Assembly (NCBI GenBank): GCA_036961345.1
Contig: JBALVT010000114.1
Location: 1 to 13,457, forward strand
Length of the DNA stretch: 13,457 nucleotides
From: JBALVT01 sp036961345
Lineage (GTDB): Bacteria > Pseudomonadota > Gammaproteobacteria > Pseudomonadales > Halieaceae
Reading direction: 5' to 3'
Under the pieces are notes generated by a model. The model saw only the letters and a program-made list of their open reading frames with translations, did not search any database and had not been told where the DNA came from. The position numbers were made by a program, and so were the translations under genes. Below are positions 5,656 to 13,457 of the stretch, in pieces. The first letter of the stretch is position 1. Each line of letters begins with the position of its first letter.

Positions 5656-7494
5656 CTATTGTGCTCCTGATGAAGCCAACGGTACTTCAAATTGAATCGT
5701 CGTACCTCTCCCAAAAACCGATTCGACATGAAATCGACCACCAAGTATTTGTATCCGAGCAGTACTTTCCTGCAAGCCAAGTGTCTTAGTGCCAGCTGTA
5801 GCCACATTAAACCCCACTCCGTTATCAAATAACCTGCACTGAATGCTCTCTTGGGAAGCACGAATACTACACTCAACTGCGGTAGCGCTTGCGTGTTTTA
5901 GTATATTATTCAGGCCCTCTTGAATAACACGATAGGCAGTAATTTCCAATTCGGGTTCCAGCTCATCAGGGAGCGAGTCGATATCCAGGTCCCATTTTAT
6001 TTGCACAGGCTCCAGCGCTCTCTCGAATGTCGCTTCTATAGCGGTGGCAAGGCCAAGACGCTGAAGAATGTGTGGGTGCAAATCATGAGATAGACGACGC
6101 ACGTCCGACATTATTTCACCACATTGACCAATTTCGTCACCCAGGATTTCATGGTTTTGTTGCGGGGTGATTGAATACTGTTTTTCAAGAGACCCGGCTC
6201 GACTTTGCAGGCTGTTTTTCAGCACTAGGACAGCATGCCCTATCGAATCGTGAAGGACCTCAGATATGTTTTGCCGTTCCTTTTCTCGAGCGATTATCAA
6301 TTGTTTTGAAAATGACTTTTGAGCTTCAAATGCCGTTTGCTCCGCCGCCTGTTTATCACGGGTAAGAATGGTGATTCTGTCAGCGAGGGCCAGCGAAAGC
6401 AAAATACCTTCGGCCAGCGTGCCAATCTCCAGAGAGTGGCCTATTACTGTATTGTAAGCTAACAAACCATACGTATAGGAAAAATAAGCAGCCATACATG
6501 ACAACAAGGCAAACATGCTCAAAGCAAGAAACCGCGCCTGCGTCACGCCAGAAAAATAGCTCACCAGGGATGTCCCTATAAAGTACATTGCCGAAATCAG
6601 TAAAAGAAAATGAACGAAACTGGCACTGTATTGGGCGGGTACAACAGGAAGGCTATGGCTGAATACCAAAATTACACCGCAGATAAGCGCCAAAGCAGAT
6701 ATCAGCGTCGATATCCAGTACAGGCGTGGCCGCCACGGCCGTATCTTGAGGAACTGATTAACGAAGCCCACCGCCAAAAAGGTTCCAAGACCGGTGGCCG
6801 CCAGCACAAAAGGTGCAGGCTTGCCCTCTGGCCAGAGGTATTCTTCAGCCAGCCCGCTGAGCAATATGACAGAAAAAGTCAGGCACAGAACATACCCGAC
6901 ATAGAACAAGTAGGAGCTGTCCCTGAGCGTGAACCCCAGAAACAGATTGTATAGGCAAAGCACCAACACTGCCCCGATAAACGCCCCATACCATGCGCGC
7001 TTGAGCATAAGATATTCCTGCCAACTGTCTTCAGGCCAAACCCACGCCGCAAAATTCATTGGGTGTGTTGTTTCGTTCCTCGCGCGGATCAATATCTCGA
7101 TAGGCCCGTTGACATCTATTGGAATGGGGAACGCCGCACTAGCGTGTTTGATTGCTCTGCTTACATAGGGATATTGATCACCGGCGTAGTAATGTTTAAC
7201 TTCACCATCGGAATACCGGAACCAGACGTCAATATAGTTAAATATCTGGCCCGGCAATTCCAGGATGGTCACAGAATGGCCAGGCTGCTGAGCTGGAAGA
7301 GACGTTCTCAACCATGCCTCTTTGCCAAAGCGACTTATAGAGGCAGGTGGGTTTAATGGCTTAAAACTGCTCGTTAAATTTTCGTGGAAAATATCTTCGG
7401 CGGTGTAAGTATCCCAAGGGGCATACAGCACTTCGAACGTAGCCGTAATATCTCTAGACGGAAGAGCGTTCGCCACCGTTGAAAATCCTAACAC
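5656..7494 (-). CDS. 7TMR-DISM sensor histidine kinase (HisKA_3 / HATPase)
   Basis: A 612-residue (from GTG 7494) inner-membrane sensor kinase. The extracytoplasmic 7TMR-DISMED2-like domain (about 15-155) is followed by seven membrane helices (about 165-375, 7TMR-DISM_7TM, with LYNLFLGFTLRDSSYLFYVG). After a short coiled linker comes a HisKA_3 domain with REKERQNISEVLHDSIGH (phospho-acceptor His415). The HATPase_c domain has the N-box VIQEGLNNILKHA (523-535), a G1 box DNGVGF (557-562), LGLQE and GRGTT (595-599). It phosphorylates the downstream NarL-type regulator. The GTG start is suspect. The frame stays open upstream to a stop at 7597-7599 and encodes SRKLQGKLAACAAALLALVLGF, a convincing signal peptide ending in ANA before LPSRD. 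There is no ATG, GTG or TTG there, so the true start is either non-canonical (ATT or CTG) or altered by mutation or sequencing error. Confidence 0.92.
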   Translation of the reverse strand: MLGFSTVANALPSRDITATFEVLYAPWDTYTAEDIFHENLTSSFKPLNPPASISRFGKEAWLRTSLPAQQPGHSVTILELPGQIFNYIDVWFRYSDGEVKHYYAGDQYPYVSRAIKHASAAFPIPIDVNGPIEILIRARNETTHPMNFAAWVWPEDSWQEYLMLKRAWYGAFIGAVLVLCLYNLFLGFTLRDSSYLFYVGYVLCLTFSVILLSGLAEEYLWPEGKPAPFVLAATGLGTFLAVGFVNQFLKIRPWRPRLYWISTLISALALICGVILVFSHSLPVVPAQYSASFVHFLLLISAMYFIGTSLVSYFSGVTQARFLALSMFALLSCMAAYFSYTYGLLAYNTVIGHSLEIGTLAEGILLSLALADRITILTRDKQAAEQTAFEAQKSFSKQLIIAREKERQNISEVLHDSIGHAVLVLKNSLQSRAGSLEKQYSITPQQNHEILGDEIGQCGEIMSDVRRLSHDLHPHILQRLGLATAIEATFERALEPVQIKWDLDIDSLPDELEPELEITAYRVIQEGLNNILKHASATAVECSIRASQESIQCRLFDNGVGFNVATAGTKTLGLQESTARIQILGGRFHVESVFGRGTTIQFEVPLASSGAQ

Positions 7495-7758
7495 GAGAGC
7501 AAGAAGAGCCGCAGCGCACGCAGCCAGTTTCCCTTGTAACTTTCGGCTAGCCGTTATGCAATAGCCTGAAATGGTGCTCAGTGTAGAGATAATGTATTAC
7601 CGTGTTTACTATTTGAACCAACAGGCGTTGCCACCTGCGGACGGCGAAATACTAATTCATAAATGATATCAGAAAATTTGATTTCTTACGGTAATTGGTT
7701 TTAACTGGTAGGGATACTCCCGTAAACCAAATAATAAATATTAGACATGGGGATCAAT
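7495..7758. promoter_or_regulatory. Divergent control region between sensor kinase and TonB receptor
   Basis: About 260 bp separate the divergent kinase and receptor genes, although the right reading of the kinase start may use 7495 to about 7572 as coding. The receptor-proximal part is AT-rich and has possible operator-like symmetry: TTACGG at 7686-7691 with CCGTAA at 7720-7725, and a small GGGA-TAC-TCCC palindrome at 7711-7721. A weak -35/-10 pair (TTGATT 7678-7683 and TTAACT 7701-7706, 17-bp spacer) is possible but not convincing. The promoters of both genes must lie in or near this region. Confidence 0.45.
7749..7753 (+). promoter_or_regulatory. Ribosome-binding site that sets the TonB receptor start
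   Basis: GGGGA lies 5 nt upstream of ATG 7759-7761. It overlaps a more upstream in-frame ATG at 7747, which has no Shine-Dalgarno of its own. This favours 7759 as the start, giving the classic signal peptide MKKIPLLLAALPLA. Confidence 0.6.
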
Positions 7759-10182
7759 ATGAAGAAAATTCCACTCCTGCTCGCCGCTCTGCCGCTGGCC
7801 ATAAGTGTCCAGGTTCATGCTCAGTCTGGCGACTCCAAGCTGGCACTCGAGGAAATTATCGTTACCGCCAGCAAACGAGAAACCGCTTTGCAGGATACCC
7901 CCATTGCGATAACCGCGTTTTCCGCGGACCTCCTGGAAGAGCTCAACGTCAACAGCCCCTTTATGTACGAGGCGCTGGTGCCATCGTTAACCTATCAACA
8001 GCAGCCCAACCGACTGTCAATTCGGGGCGTGGGGCGCTTCTCTAATTCTTTGGGCATAAGCCCCGGTGTCGGCATCTATAACGACGGCATTTTTACCGCC
8101 GAAGCCACGTCACTCAGCACGCAGCCTATCAATATGACTCGCACGGAAATACTGCGTGGCCCGCAAGGTACGCTATACGGCCGCAATACTACTGGCGGGG
8201 CGGTTAATATTATCAGTCGCCGCCCGACAGCAGAGTTTGAGGGTGATTTTCGGGTCAAGGTTGGCGACGAAGGCATGCGCCAGTTTGCGGCTGTGGTCAG
8301 TGGTCCAATCACAGACGACCTGCGCTATAAACTGCATATCCTCGACAGCGAGCGCGATGGCCTGCAGCGTAATACCGCCGGCAAGGACCTACGCACCACG
8401 GACAACACCTACTACGAGGCCCAGGTAGAGTGGGATATCACGGACAAATTGCACCTGTGGGCCGAGTACGGGCGCCTTGATCAAGATTTTATACCCGGTG
8501 CGGGCAGCGATGCCGCCGGGACCCCACGCCCCAGTGAGGACCCCTACGATTGTGTGAATACCTGGTCTGGACTGAGCAAGAGCCCGCAGTACCTGGCTTG
8601 TGAAAAAGGCCTGGAAAATGACTCTATTGGTGATCCGCACAGGGTAAACCGTAACTATGCGGGCAAGGCAAAGCTGGAGAACAATAACGCTGTGACCGCC
8701 AGGCTGAGCTACGACTTTGAGGGCGCTGAACTGAGCTTTCTGTATGGCCTGGTGGAGTACGACTACAATATCACATCGGATTATGACGGCACTGCAGACC
8801 CGGATCCTGTCAACCAGGTTAACCTCGATGTCGAGCAAAACCAGAAACAGAACACCTACGAACTGCAGTTGGTATCCAATTGGGACAAAGACTGGAGCTA
8901 TATAGCGGGCCTGTACTATTTTACCGATGAAAACGAGCAGCCATTTAGTATTAATGCGCCGAACAATCCCACTTTTGCAGTAAGCTCCGCCGACGCAGTT
9001 GGCCTGGACACCTGGGCTAATCCACTGGGAATACTCTATTACCAGAACGGTGAGATAGACAATGAATCCTGGGCCGCCTATGGCGAAGTTGATTTTCCGA
9101 TCAATGATCAGTGGTCTTTAACACTGGGGGCGCGCTACTCGGAAGACGACTACAAAGGCTTCGAAACCCAGCTGCGCTACTACAATCTCTTTCGTGAATT
9201 TGGCGGAGTCGACCTGCCCTATGCCCTGGATGTCAGCGTCGCCCCTTTCGCCGGTGATTCCTCACGCTACGTCGATAGTTTTGACGCGGAATATACGGAA
9301 AACTTCAGCAATACCACCGGCAAAATTACCGCCACTTACCGACCGGAAGAAGGGCAGATGTTCTGGGGTACGGTGTCCACCGGTTACAAAATGGGTGGCA
9401 CCCGCCTGGGGGGCATGGAGCAGTTTTATGCCGCCGCGGCTGGAGCGTCGGATGATGGCCAGTTCGACCAGGAAGAAGTGGTTGCCTACGAACTGGGCTG
9501 GAAAGGCTCTTTTATGGACAGCACCCTATTCACCGAGGTGGCTGGTTTTTATTATGACTACGCCGATATGCAGCAGTCCCGCGCCTACCAGACGCCGCCG
9601 CCGGGCGCTATCACACTGGATGAAGTGATTAACCTGGATACGGAAATGTACGGCCTGGAAGTGAGTGGTACCTGGCTGGCTACTGACAACTTGCGTGCCA
9701 TTTTCTCCTACTCCTATAACCATGCTGAAGTTACCTCGGATTCTTATTCCAGCAATTTCACCTACGGCGAGCGCGATGAAAATAACGAGATTATTCCTGA
9801 AAATGCAAACGGTAAGCAGTTGATGCTGACACCGGAGAACAAGGCGGCGCTGTCGCTGCACTATTTTTGGCCCACCAGCAGCGGTGAGTTCACTCTCGGC
9901 GGCACGGGCTCTTACATGGGCAAACGGTATTTTGACATCGGTGAGCACAATCAGGAAGGCAGCTACACGCGCCTGGATTTACAGGCATCCTGGACCAGCC
10001 CTGAGGGTCGCTACAAGGTGCTGGCCCTGATGACCAATGCTACCGACGAAGAGGCTTATAACACCTATGGCTGTAACGCCAATATCGACGGTGTCTATGG
10101 AACCGACAGCTTTATTACCCGCTGTGGCGGCAATCCCATAGACCAGCGTCTGTGGGAAGTAGAATTTAGTTTGAAAATCTAA
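7759..10182 (+). CDS. TonB-dependent outer-membrane receptor
   Basis: An 807-residue outer-membrane active transporter energised by TonB-ExbB-ExbD. It has a Sec signal peptide (residues 1-21, cut after VQVHA), a TonB box LEEIIVTAS (30-38), a plug domain with TPIAITAFS, LSIRGVG and ILRGPQGTLYGRNTTGGAVN, and a long beta-barrel with alternating aromatic strands ending RLWEVEFSLKI. The C-terminal residue is Ile instead of the usual Phe. Its length is normal for the family and it resembles the CirA/FecA-type receptors abundant in marine gammaproteobacteria and sphingomonads. The ligand is unknown; the sequence does not separate a siderophore from a carbohydrate, peptide or aromatic substrate. An alternative in-frame ATG at 7747 adds MGIN. 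The gene is divergent from the two-component system and convergent, with a 28-bp gap, with the amidohydrolase gene. Confidence 0.95.
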   Translation: MKKIPLLLAALPLAISVQVHAQSGDSKLALEEIIVTASKRETALQDTPIAITAFSADLLEELNVNSPFMYEALVPSLTYQQQPNRLSIRGVGRFSNSLGISPGVGIYNDGIFTAEATSLSTQPINMTRTEILRGPQGTLYGRNTTGGAVNIISRRPTAEFEGDFRVKVGDEGMRQFAAVVSGPITDDLRYKLHILDSERDGLQRNTAGKDLRTTDNTYYEAQVEWDITDKLHLWAEYGRLDQDFIPGAGSDAAGTPRPSEDPYDCVNTWSGLSKSPQYLACEKGLENDSIGDPHRVNRNYAGKAKLENNNAVTARLSYDFEGAELSFLYGLVEYDYNITSDYDGTADPDPVNQVNLDVEQNQKQNTYELQLVSNWDKDWSYIAGLYYFTDENEQPFSINAPNNPTFAVSSADAVGLDTWANPLGILYYQNGEIDNESWAAYGEVDFPINDQWSLTLGARYSEDDYKGFETQLRYYNLFREFGGVDLPYALDVSVAPFAGDSSRYVDSFDAEYTENFSNTTGKITATYRPEEGQMFWGTVSTGYKMGGTRLGGMEQFYAAAAGASDDGQFDQEEVVAYELGWKGSFMDSTLFTEVAGFYYDYADMQQSRAYQTPPPGAITLDEVINLDTEMYGLEVSGTWLATDNLRAIFSYSYNHAEVTSDSYSSNFTYGERDENNEIIPENANGKQLMLTPENKAALSLHYFWPTSSGEFTLGGTGSYMGKRYFDIGEHNQEGSYTRLDLQASWTSPEGRYKVLALMTNATDEEAYNTYGCNANIDGVYGTDSFITRCGGNPIDQRLWEVEFSLKI

Positions 10183-10210
10183 GAACTGTGCCCGTTTAAA
10201 AAACTATCTG

Positions 10211-11962
10211 TCAGGACTGGCGTTTATACTCAGAGCGCGGGTCATCCTGTTTCCCCCGAAGCAATTTCCCCGGTAACGCACCGGTGGCCTTGTTGTTCTC
10301 GTAAATAATTTGTCCCGCCTTAATAGTCGCACTGATGCCATCGGCATCCTGCAGGAACCGCTTGCCACCGGCGGGTAAGTCATAGACAACATGGGGCGTA
10401 TGTAACGCCAGCGCCTCAAAGTCGAGGATATTGATATCCGCCTTCAATCCTTCTGCGAGCAAACCGCGATCTAACAGTGAGTAGAGTTCCGCCGGCTGAC
10501 GGCATAGCATGTTCACGGCCTCGGCCAGATCAATCATGCCTTTCTCCTTCACCCATTTGGTCAACACGTAAATATTGGCACTGGTATCGCAAATAGACCC
10601 AACATGCGCGCCACCATCACCCAGAGCAGACACGGTGTGAGGATGCTTGAGTAGTGTGGGAATGTTCTCGGTGAAGTTCACCGCGGGTATGTAGACCAGG
10701 TTGTTGCCATCGTTGCCGAGAAAATAGTCATAAAGCCACTCCTCCGGCTCGCGGCCCTCTCTCTCAGCAATTGCTGCGACACTGCTATTTCGATCAGGCA
10801 GGTAATTAATGGGATCTTCCAGGGGATACATTTTGCTGAACTGGCGGTCGAAAATCTCGACAAACACGTGTGGGTTCTCGTTGTCCTCCGAGAGAATTTG
10901 CGCTTTCAGTGCGGGATCAGCGAGCGCCTGCTTGCGCGCTTCCCAATTGAGGTCGTCCAGAGCCGCGAACGACGGGCGCCGGTAAAAACTGTGCATGGAG
11001 CCGGGAAAACCCATCAGAATACCAATAGGCCGTGACAACACCTGGCCGCGAATATCCAATCCCTGGGCTTGCGCGTTCTCCAGTCGCTCGAGTTGTTGAC
11101 GCCACTGTCCTGGTTGCCCGGCAGCTGTGTTGCCACCCAATGCACCGCCGACATCAACCAAAGTAAACGTACCCTTGGCGCCGGTCTTGGCACTGGTCTC
11201 AGCTAGAATACTGAACTCGTCATCCGCATCAACCCAGTCGGAAATAAACTGGAACACACTCCCCCTCTCTCCGGACAGCGACTCGCCCAATTGCTTCAGT
11301 TCATCGCTAGCCGCTTGGTAAGTGGGTATAAAGTCCCCCGTTGCGCTGCGGTGAACCAGCGTTCTCGACGTAGAAAAACCAACCGCGCCCGCCTCCACGC
11401 CTTCGCGTATCAGAGCCTGCATTTTCTGTATGTCCTCCTCAGTCGCTGGTTCACGGTTCAGCGCCCGCTCGCCCATGACATACACACGCAGTGGCGCGTG
11501 CGGAAATAGAGCGGCGACATCTATATCTATCTCTCTTTCATCAAGGGCATCCAGATACTCGGGAAAGGATTCCCAGTTCCAGGATAACCCCTCGTCCATG
11601 ATCGAACCCGGAATCTCTTCTACCCCTTCCATCAATTTAATCAGAACATCGTGGTCTTCTTCCCGACAAGGCGCAAAGCCGACCCCGCAGTTACCCATAA
11701 CAACGGTTGTGGTGCCAAGATTGGAAGAAGGCTTGAGATGGACATCCCAGGTGGCCTGCCCATCATAGTGGGTATGGACATCGACGAAACCCGGGGTGAC
11801 AATTTTACCCTGTGCATCGATGACCTTATCAGCTCTGCCATCTATATCTGGGGCTATCAATGCGATAACACCATCTTTTACCGCAATATCGCTGTTCTGA
11901 ACAGCGCTGCCCGAGCCGTCGTAAAGCTCGCCGTTTTTGATGAGAATGTCGTAGTCAGTCAT
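10211..11962 (-). CDS. N-acyl-D-amino-acid deacylase-like amidohydrolase
   Basis: A 583-residue cytoplasmic metal-dependent hydrolase of the amidohydrolase superfamily (D-aminoacylase / Amidohydro_3 group). The N-terminal beta-sandwich half (YDILIKNGELYDGSGS) leads to the metal motif GFVDVHTHYDGQ (His63, His65), then GNCGVGFAPC with Cys92, which is the bridging metal ligand in D-aminoacylases. SALGDGGAHVGS supplies the catalytic Asp449. The C-terminus returns to the sandwich (KADINILDF onward). The two His ligands expected in the middle of the barrel are not found; FQFISD (237-242) and TFTLVDVGG (265-273) occupy those places. The protein is also about 100 residues longer than classical D-aminoacylase, so the substrate is uncertain. 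ATG 11962-11960 follows GGAG by 6 nt. No signal peptide is present. Confidence 0.88.
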   Translation of the reverse strand: MTDYDILIKNGELYDGSGSAVQNSDIAVKDGVIALIAPDIDGRADKVIDAQGKIVTPGFVDVHTHYDGQATWDVHLKPSSNLGTTTVVMGNCGVGFAPCREEDHDVLIKLMEGVEEIPGSIMDEGLSWNWESFPEYLDALDEREIDIDVAALFPHAPLRVYVMGERALNREPATEEDIQKMQALIREGVEAGAVGFSTSRTLVHRSATGDFIPTYQAASDELKQLGESLSGERGSVFQFISDWVDADDEFSILAETSAKTGAKGTFTLVDVGGALGGNTAAGQPGQWRQQLERLENAQAQGLDIRGQVLSRPIGILMGFPGSMHSFYRRPSFAALDDLNWEARKQALADPALKAQILSEDNENPHVFVEIFDRQFSKMYPLEDPINYLPDRNSSVAAIAEREGREPEEWLYDYFLGNDGNNLVYIPAVNFTENIPTLLKHPHTVSALGDGGAHVGSICDTSANIYVLTKWVKEKGMIDLAEAVNMLCRQPAELYSLLDRGLLAEGLKADINILDFEALALHTPHVVYDLPAGGKRFLQDADGISATIKAGQIIYENNKATGALPGKLLRGKQDDPRSEYKRQS

Positions 11963-12159
11963 ATCTAGCTCCAGGCCAATTTATTCTTGTGCTCAGCATA
12001 GTTTATGTTACCTGGTGATGCATGGGGAAATGACTAAACAGGTACCGACAAGATGACTTGGCAGTACCCTCTTGGCCGACCTAACCCTGAGACTTCGGTA
12101 GTGTTCGCCCGATACCCGGCGCCCCCCAGATAGAATAAGTTTTGGACTGCAGCTTTGGC
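11963..12159. other. Intergenic region between two hydrolase genes
   Basis: No gene is seen. It contains a 6-bp inverted repeat (TACCTG 12009-12014 with CAGGTA 12039-12044) of doubtful meaning and no T-tract terminator. It presumably carries the amidohydrolase promoter if that gene is not co-transcribed with the serine hydrolase upstream. Confidence 0.35.
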
Positions 12160-13311
12160 TTAACAACTGGCCGCTGACACAACAAGATCCGAGAGCTTCT
12201 GGCAGCGCAGGATATTTTCAGCCTCATCCATAATCCCCGCGCTCAAAAAAACAAAGCTCAAGTCCCGCTCGGGATCTACCCAAAACAAAGTGGACCCGGC
12301 ACCTTCACCGCAGAACGTTCCCGGTGAAGTATTGTGGCCCATGTGAGTAGGAAAAGTACCTTCACCCCGTAGGAAAAATGTCAGGCCAATATAGGCAGGC
12401 CAATCCGGCCAGTTATGGATTTCTCGGGCCCAGTCAAAAATATCATTGGATTGCTGCCCGGTATGGTTGCGGGTGGCTTCGCTAACCATTGATTCAGAGA
12501 GAATACGAACCTTGTCCAGTTCGCCGCCACGGCGAAGCATTTCACTGAAACGAAATACATCCATAGCGGTTCCCATGGCGCCTGCCGCGGCAAATTCTGC
12601 CTCTTCAGTAGCGAGCAAGTTCATAGCACTAAAGGCTTGTGGCTCAAACAGGCCGCCATCACCAAAGCGCGGAACAATCGGTACTCGTCGCCCGGCAAGG
12701 TCCGGGCGTACTGACAGGCTGGTGTTATACATAGCCAGGGGCTGTAAAAGCTCATCATTTAATATTTGCCGAAAGGGACGCTGTTGTTTATCAAGACGAC
12801 AAACCATTTCAGCGAGAATGGCATGGGCAGCGTAGGGGTTATAGCAAACTACCCTGCCGGGTCGACGCTGAAGGCGTTCATCACTCACCGCGCTGACCAG
12901 AGCCTGAATATTAACATGCTGACCAGGAACCAGGGCGGCGGGAAGCTCCTCGTTCATGCCGCTCATGTGTGTGAGCAGGTGATAGACGGTAATATTGTTT
13001 TTACCTTTAACACCGAACTCAGGGATGATTTGTGCAATTTTGGTTTCCAGGGAAAACTGCCCACGTTCAATCGCCTGAAGCACCACCACGGTGGTTAGCT
13101 GTTTAGTAATTGACATCAGGTGGAAGATGTCGTCGAGCTGGGTTTTACGATTATTGGCCAGATCGCTGTGCCCAATAGCTCTGTGCAGGGCAATGTCGCC
13201 GTGCTGTGCGACCAGCACTACGGCGCCATCGTATTGTCCATCGGCGACGTCGCCTTCTATAGTATTGACCAGTTCTTCGAGGCCGGCCTGATTAAGAGTG
13301 TGCTTAGTCAT
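12160..13311 (-). CDS. Beta-lactamase family serine hydrolase (class C / EstB-like)
   Basis: A 383-residue member of the PF00144 beta-lactamase / penicillin-binding-like family. The SxxK motif SITK gives the nucleophile Ser67 and Lys70, a Tyr-x-x motif is seen at Tyr157-Asn158 (VVCYNPYAAH), and the C-terminal HMGH (323-326) precedes GEGAGSTLFWVDPERDLSF, a conserved late segment of the family. There is no signal peptide, so it is probably cytoplasmic and more likely an esterase, amidase or D-peptidase than a resistance enzyme. ATG 13311-13309 has only a weak ribosome-binding site. It is oriented with the amidohydrolase 197 bp downstream. The substrate is unknown. Confidence 0.9.
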   Translation of the reverse strand: MTKHTLNQAGLEELVNTIEGDVADGQYDGAVVLVAQHGDIALHRAIGHSDLANNRKTQLDDIFHLMSITKQLTTVVVLQAIERGQFSLETKIAQIIPEFGVKGKNNITVYHLLTHMSGMNEELPAALVPGQHVNIQALVSAVSDERLQRRPGRVVCYNPYAAHAILAEMVCRLDKQQRPFRQILNDELLQPLAMYNTSLSVRPDLAGRRVPIVPRFGDGGLFEPQAFSAMNLLATEEAEFAAAGAMGTAMDVFRFSEMLRRGGELDKVRILSESMVSEATRNHTGQQSNDIFDWAREIHNWPDWPAYIGLTFFLRGEGTFPTHMGHNTSPGTFCGEGAGSTLFWVDPERDLSFVFLSAGIMDEAENILRCQKLSDLVVSAASC

Positions 13312-13457
13312 AATACTTTAGTCCGTGGCGCTTATAGTTTTTGTTCTGCAGCATACGATTGATGCGCTAGCAACAGAATACTACAGGGGTGGGGCAATAC
13401 GGTATCGCCAAATTCACTCTCCCAGGCCAGATAAATCAGGCTCCTGCGCTCAAGCTA
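13312..13457. other. Right-edge non-coding sequence
   Basis: The 146 bp upstream of the serine hydrolase contain no supported gene. A 40-codon minus-strand frame ends at 13332 but is closed by a stop at 13455-13457 and lacks an ATG. This stretch probably holds the serine hydrolase promoter. Confidence 0.4.

Noticed and set aside
10183..10210. Possible bidirectional terminator between the convergent TonB receptor and amidohydrolase genes
   Set aside because: The 28-bp gap has an A-run (TTTAAAAAAC) but no stem that I can pair.
12160..13311. Beta-lactam resistance gene
   Set aside because: The family match is broad, there is no signal peptide, and many relatives are esterases or peptidases; the sequence gives no basis for a resistance claim.
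13332..13454. 40-codon minus-strand frame (ends SYAAEQKL-stop) 20 bp upstream of the serine hydrolase, as if it were the C-terminus of an upstream gene
   Set aside because: The frame is closed by TAG at 13455-13457 and has no ATG, so it does not enter the window from outside.

Overview
The window looks like a chromosomal segment of a Gram-negative, probably marine or aquatic gammaproteobacterium. This is inferred from an outer-membrane TonB-dependent receptor, a 7TMR-DISM histidine kinase with a NarL/FixJ regulator, a Tat-type signal and moderate GC content. No rRNA or tRNA gene, CRISPR array, prophage or replication origin was seen, so the taxon is a guess (Cellvibrionales/Halieaceae-like at best).

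Layout. Positions 1-300 carry no convincing gene but hold a long imperfect palindrome (101-263). Positions 301-788 are a decayed IS6-family transposase on the minus strand, with several frameshifts, a stop and two internal deletions. Next comes a minus-strand cluster transcribed from 4726 down to 839: a TMEM43/LUMA-like membrane protein, an exported protein weakly resembling DUF4412, a Tat-signal protein with five FLPGDM repeats, and an FAD-dependent oxidoreductase that overlaps the repeat gene by 8 bp. The IS remnant lies just past the end of this cluster. Upstream of the cluster, also on the minus strand, is a two-component pair: a sensor kinase (5656-7494, probably extended at its 5' end) followed after 25 bp by its response regulator (4977-5630).

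Divergent from the kinase, a TonB-dependent receptor (7759-10182, plus strand) shares a roughly 260 bp intergenic control region with it. Convergent with the receptor is an N-acyl-D-amino-acid-deacylase-like amidohydrolase (10211-11962, minus), and upstream of that a cytoplasmic beta-lactamase-family serine hydrolase (12160-13311, minus).

Functional reading (inference): the right half looks like a nutrient uptake and hydrolysis set, in which the receptor imports an unknown ligand and two hydrolases act on amide or ester compounds; the two-component system may control the adjacent receptor. The left-half cluster joins a membrane protein, two exported proteins of unknown function and a soluble flavoenzyme. 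It is the part of the window least explained by known systems, but whether it acts as a unit is not shown by sequence alone.
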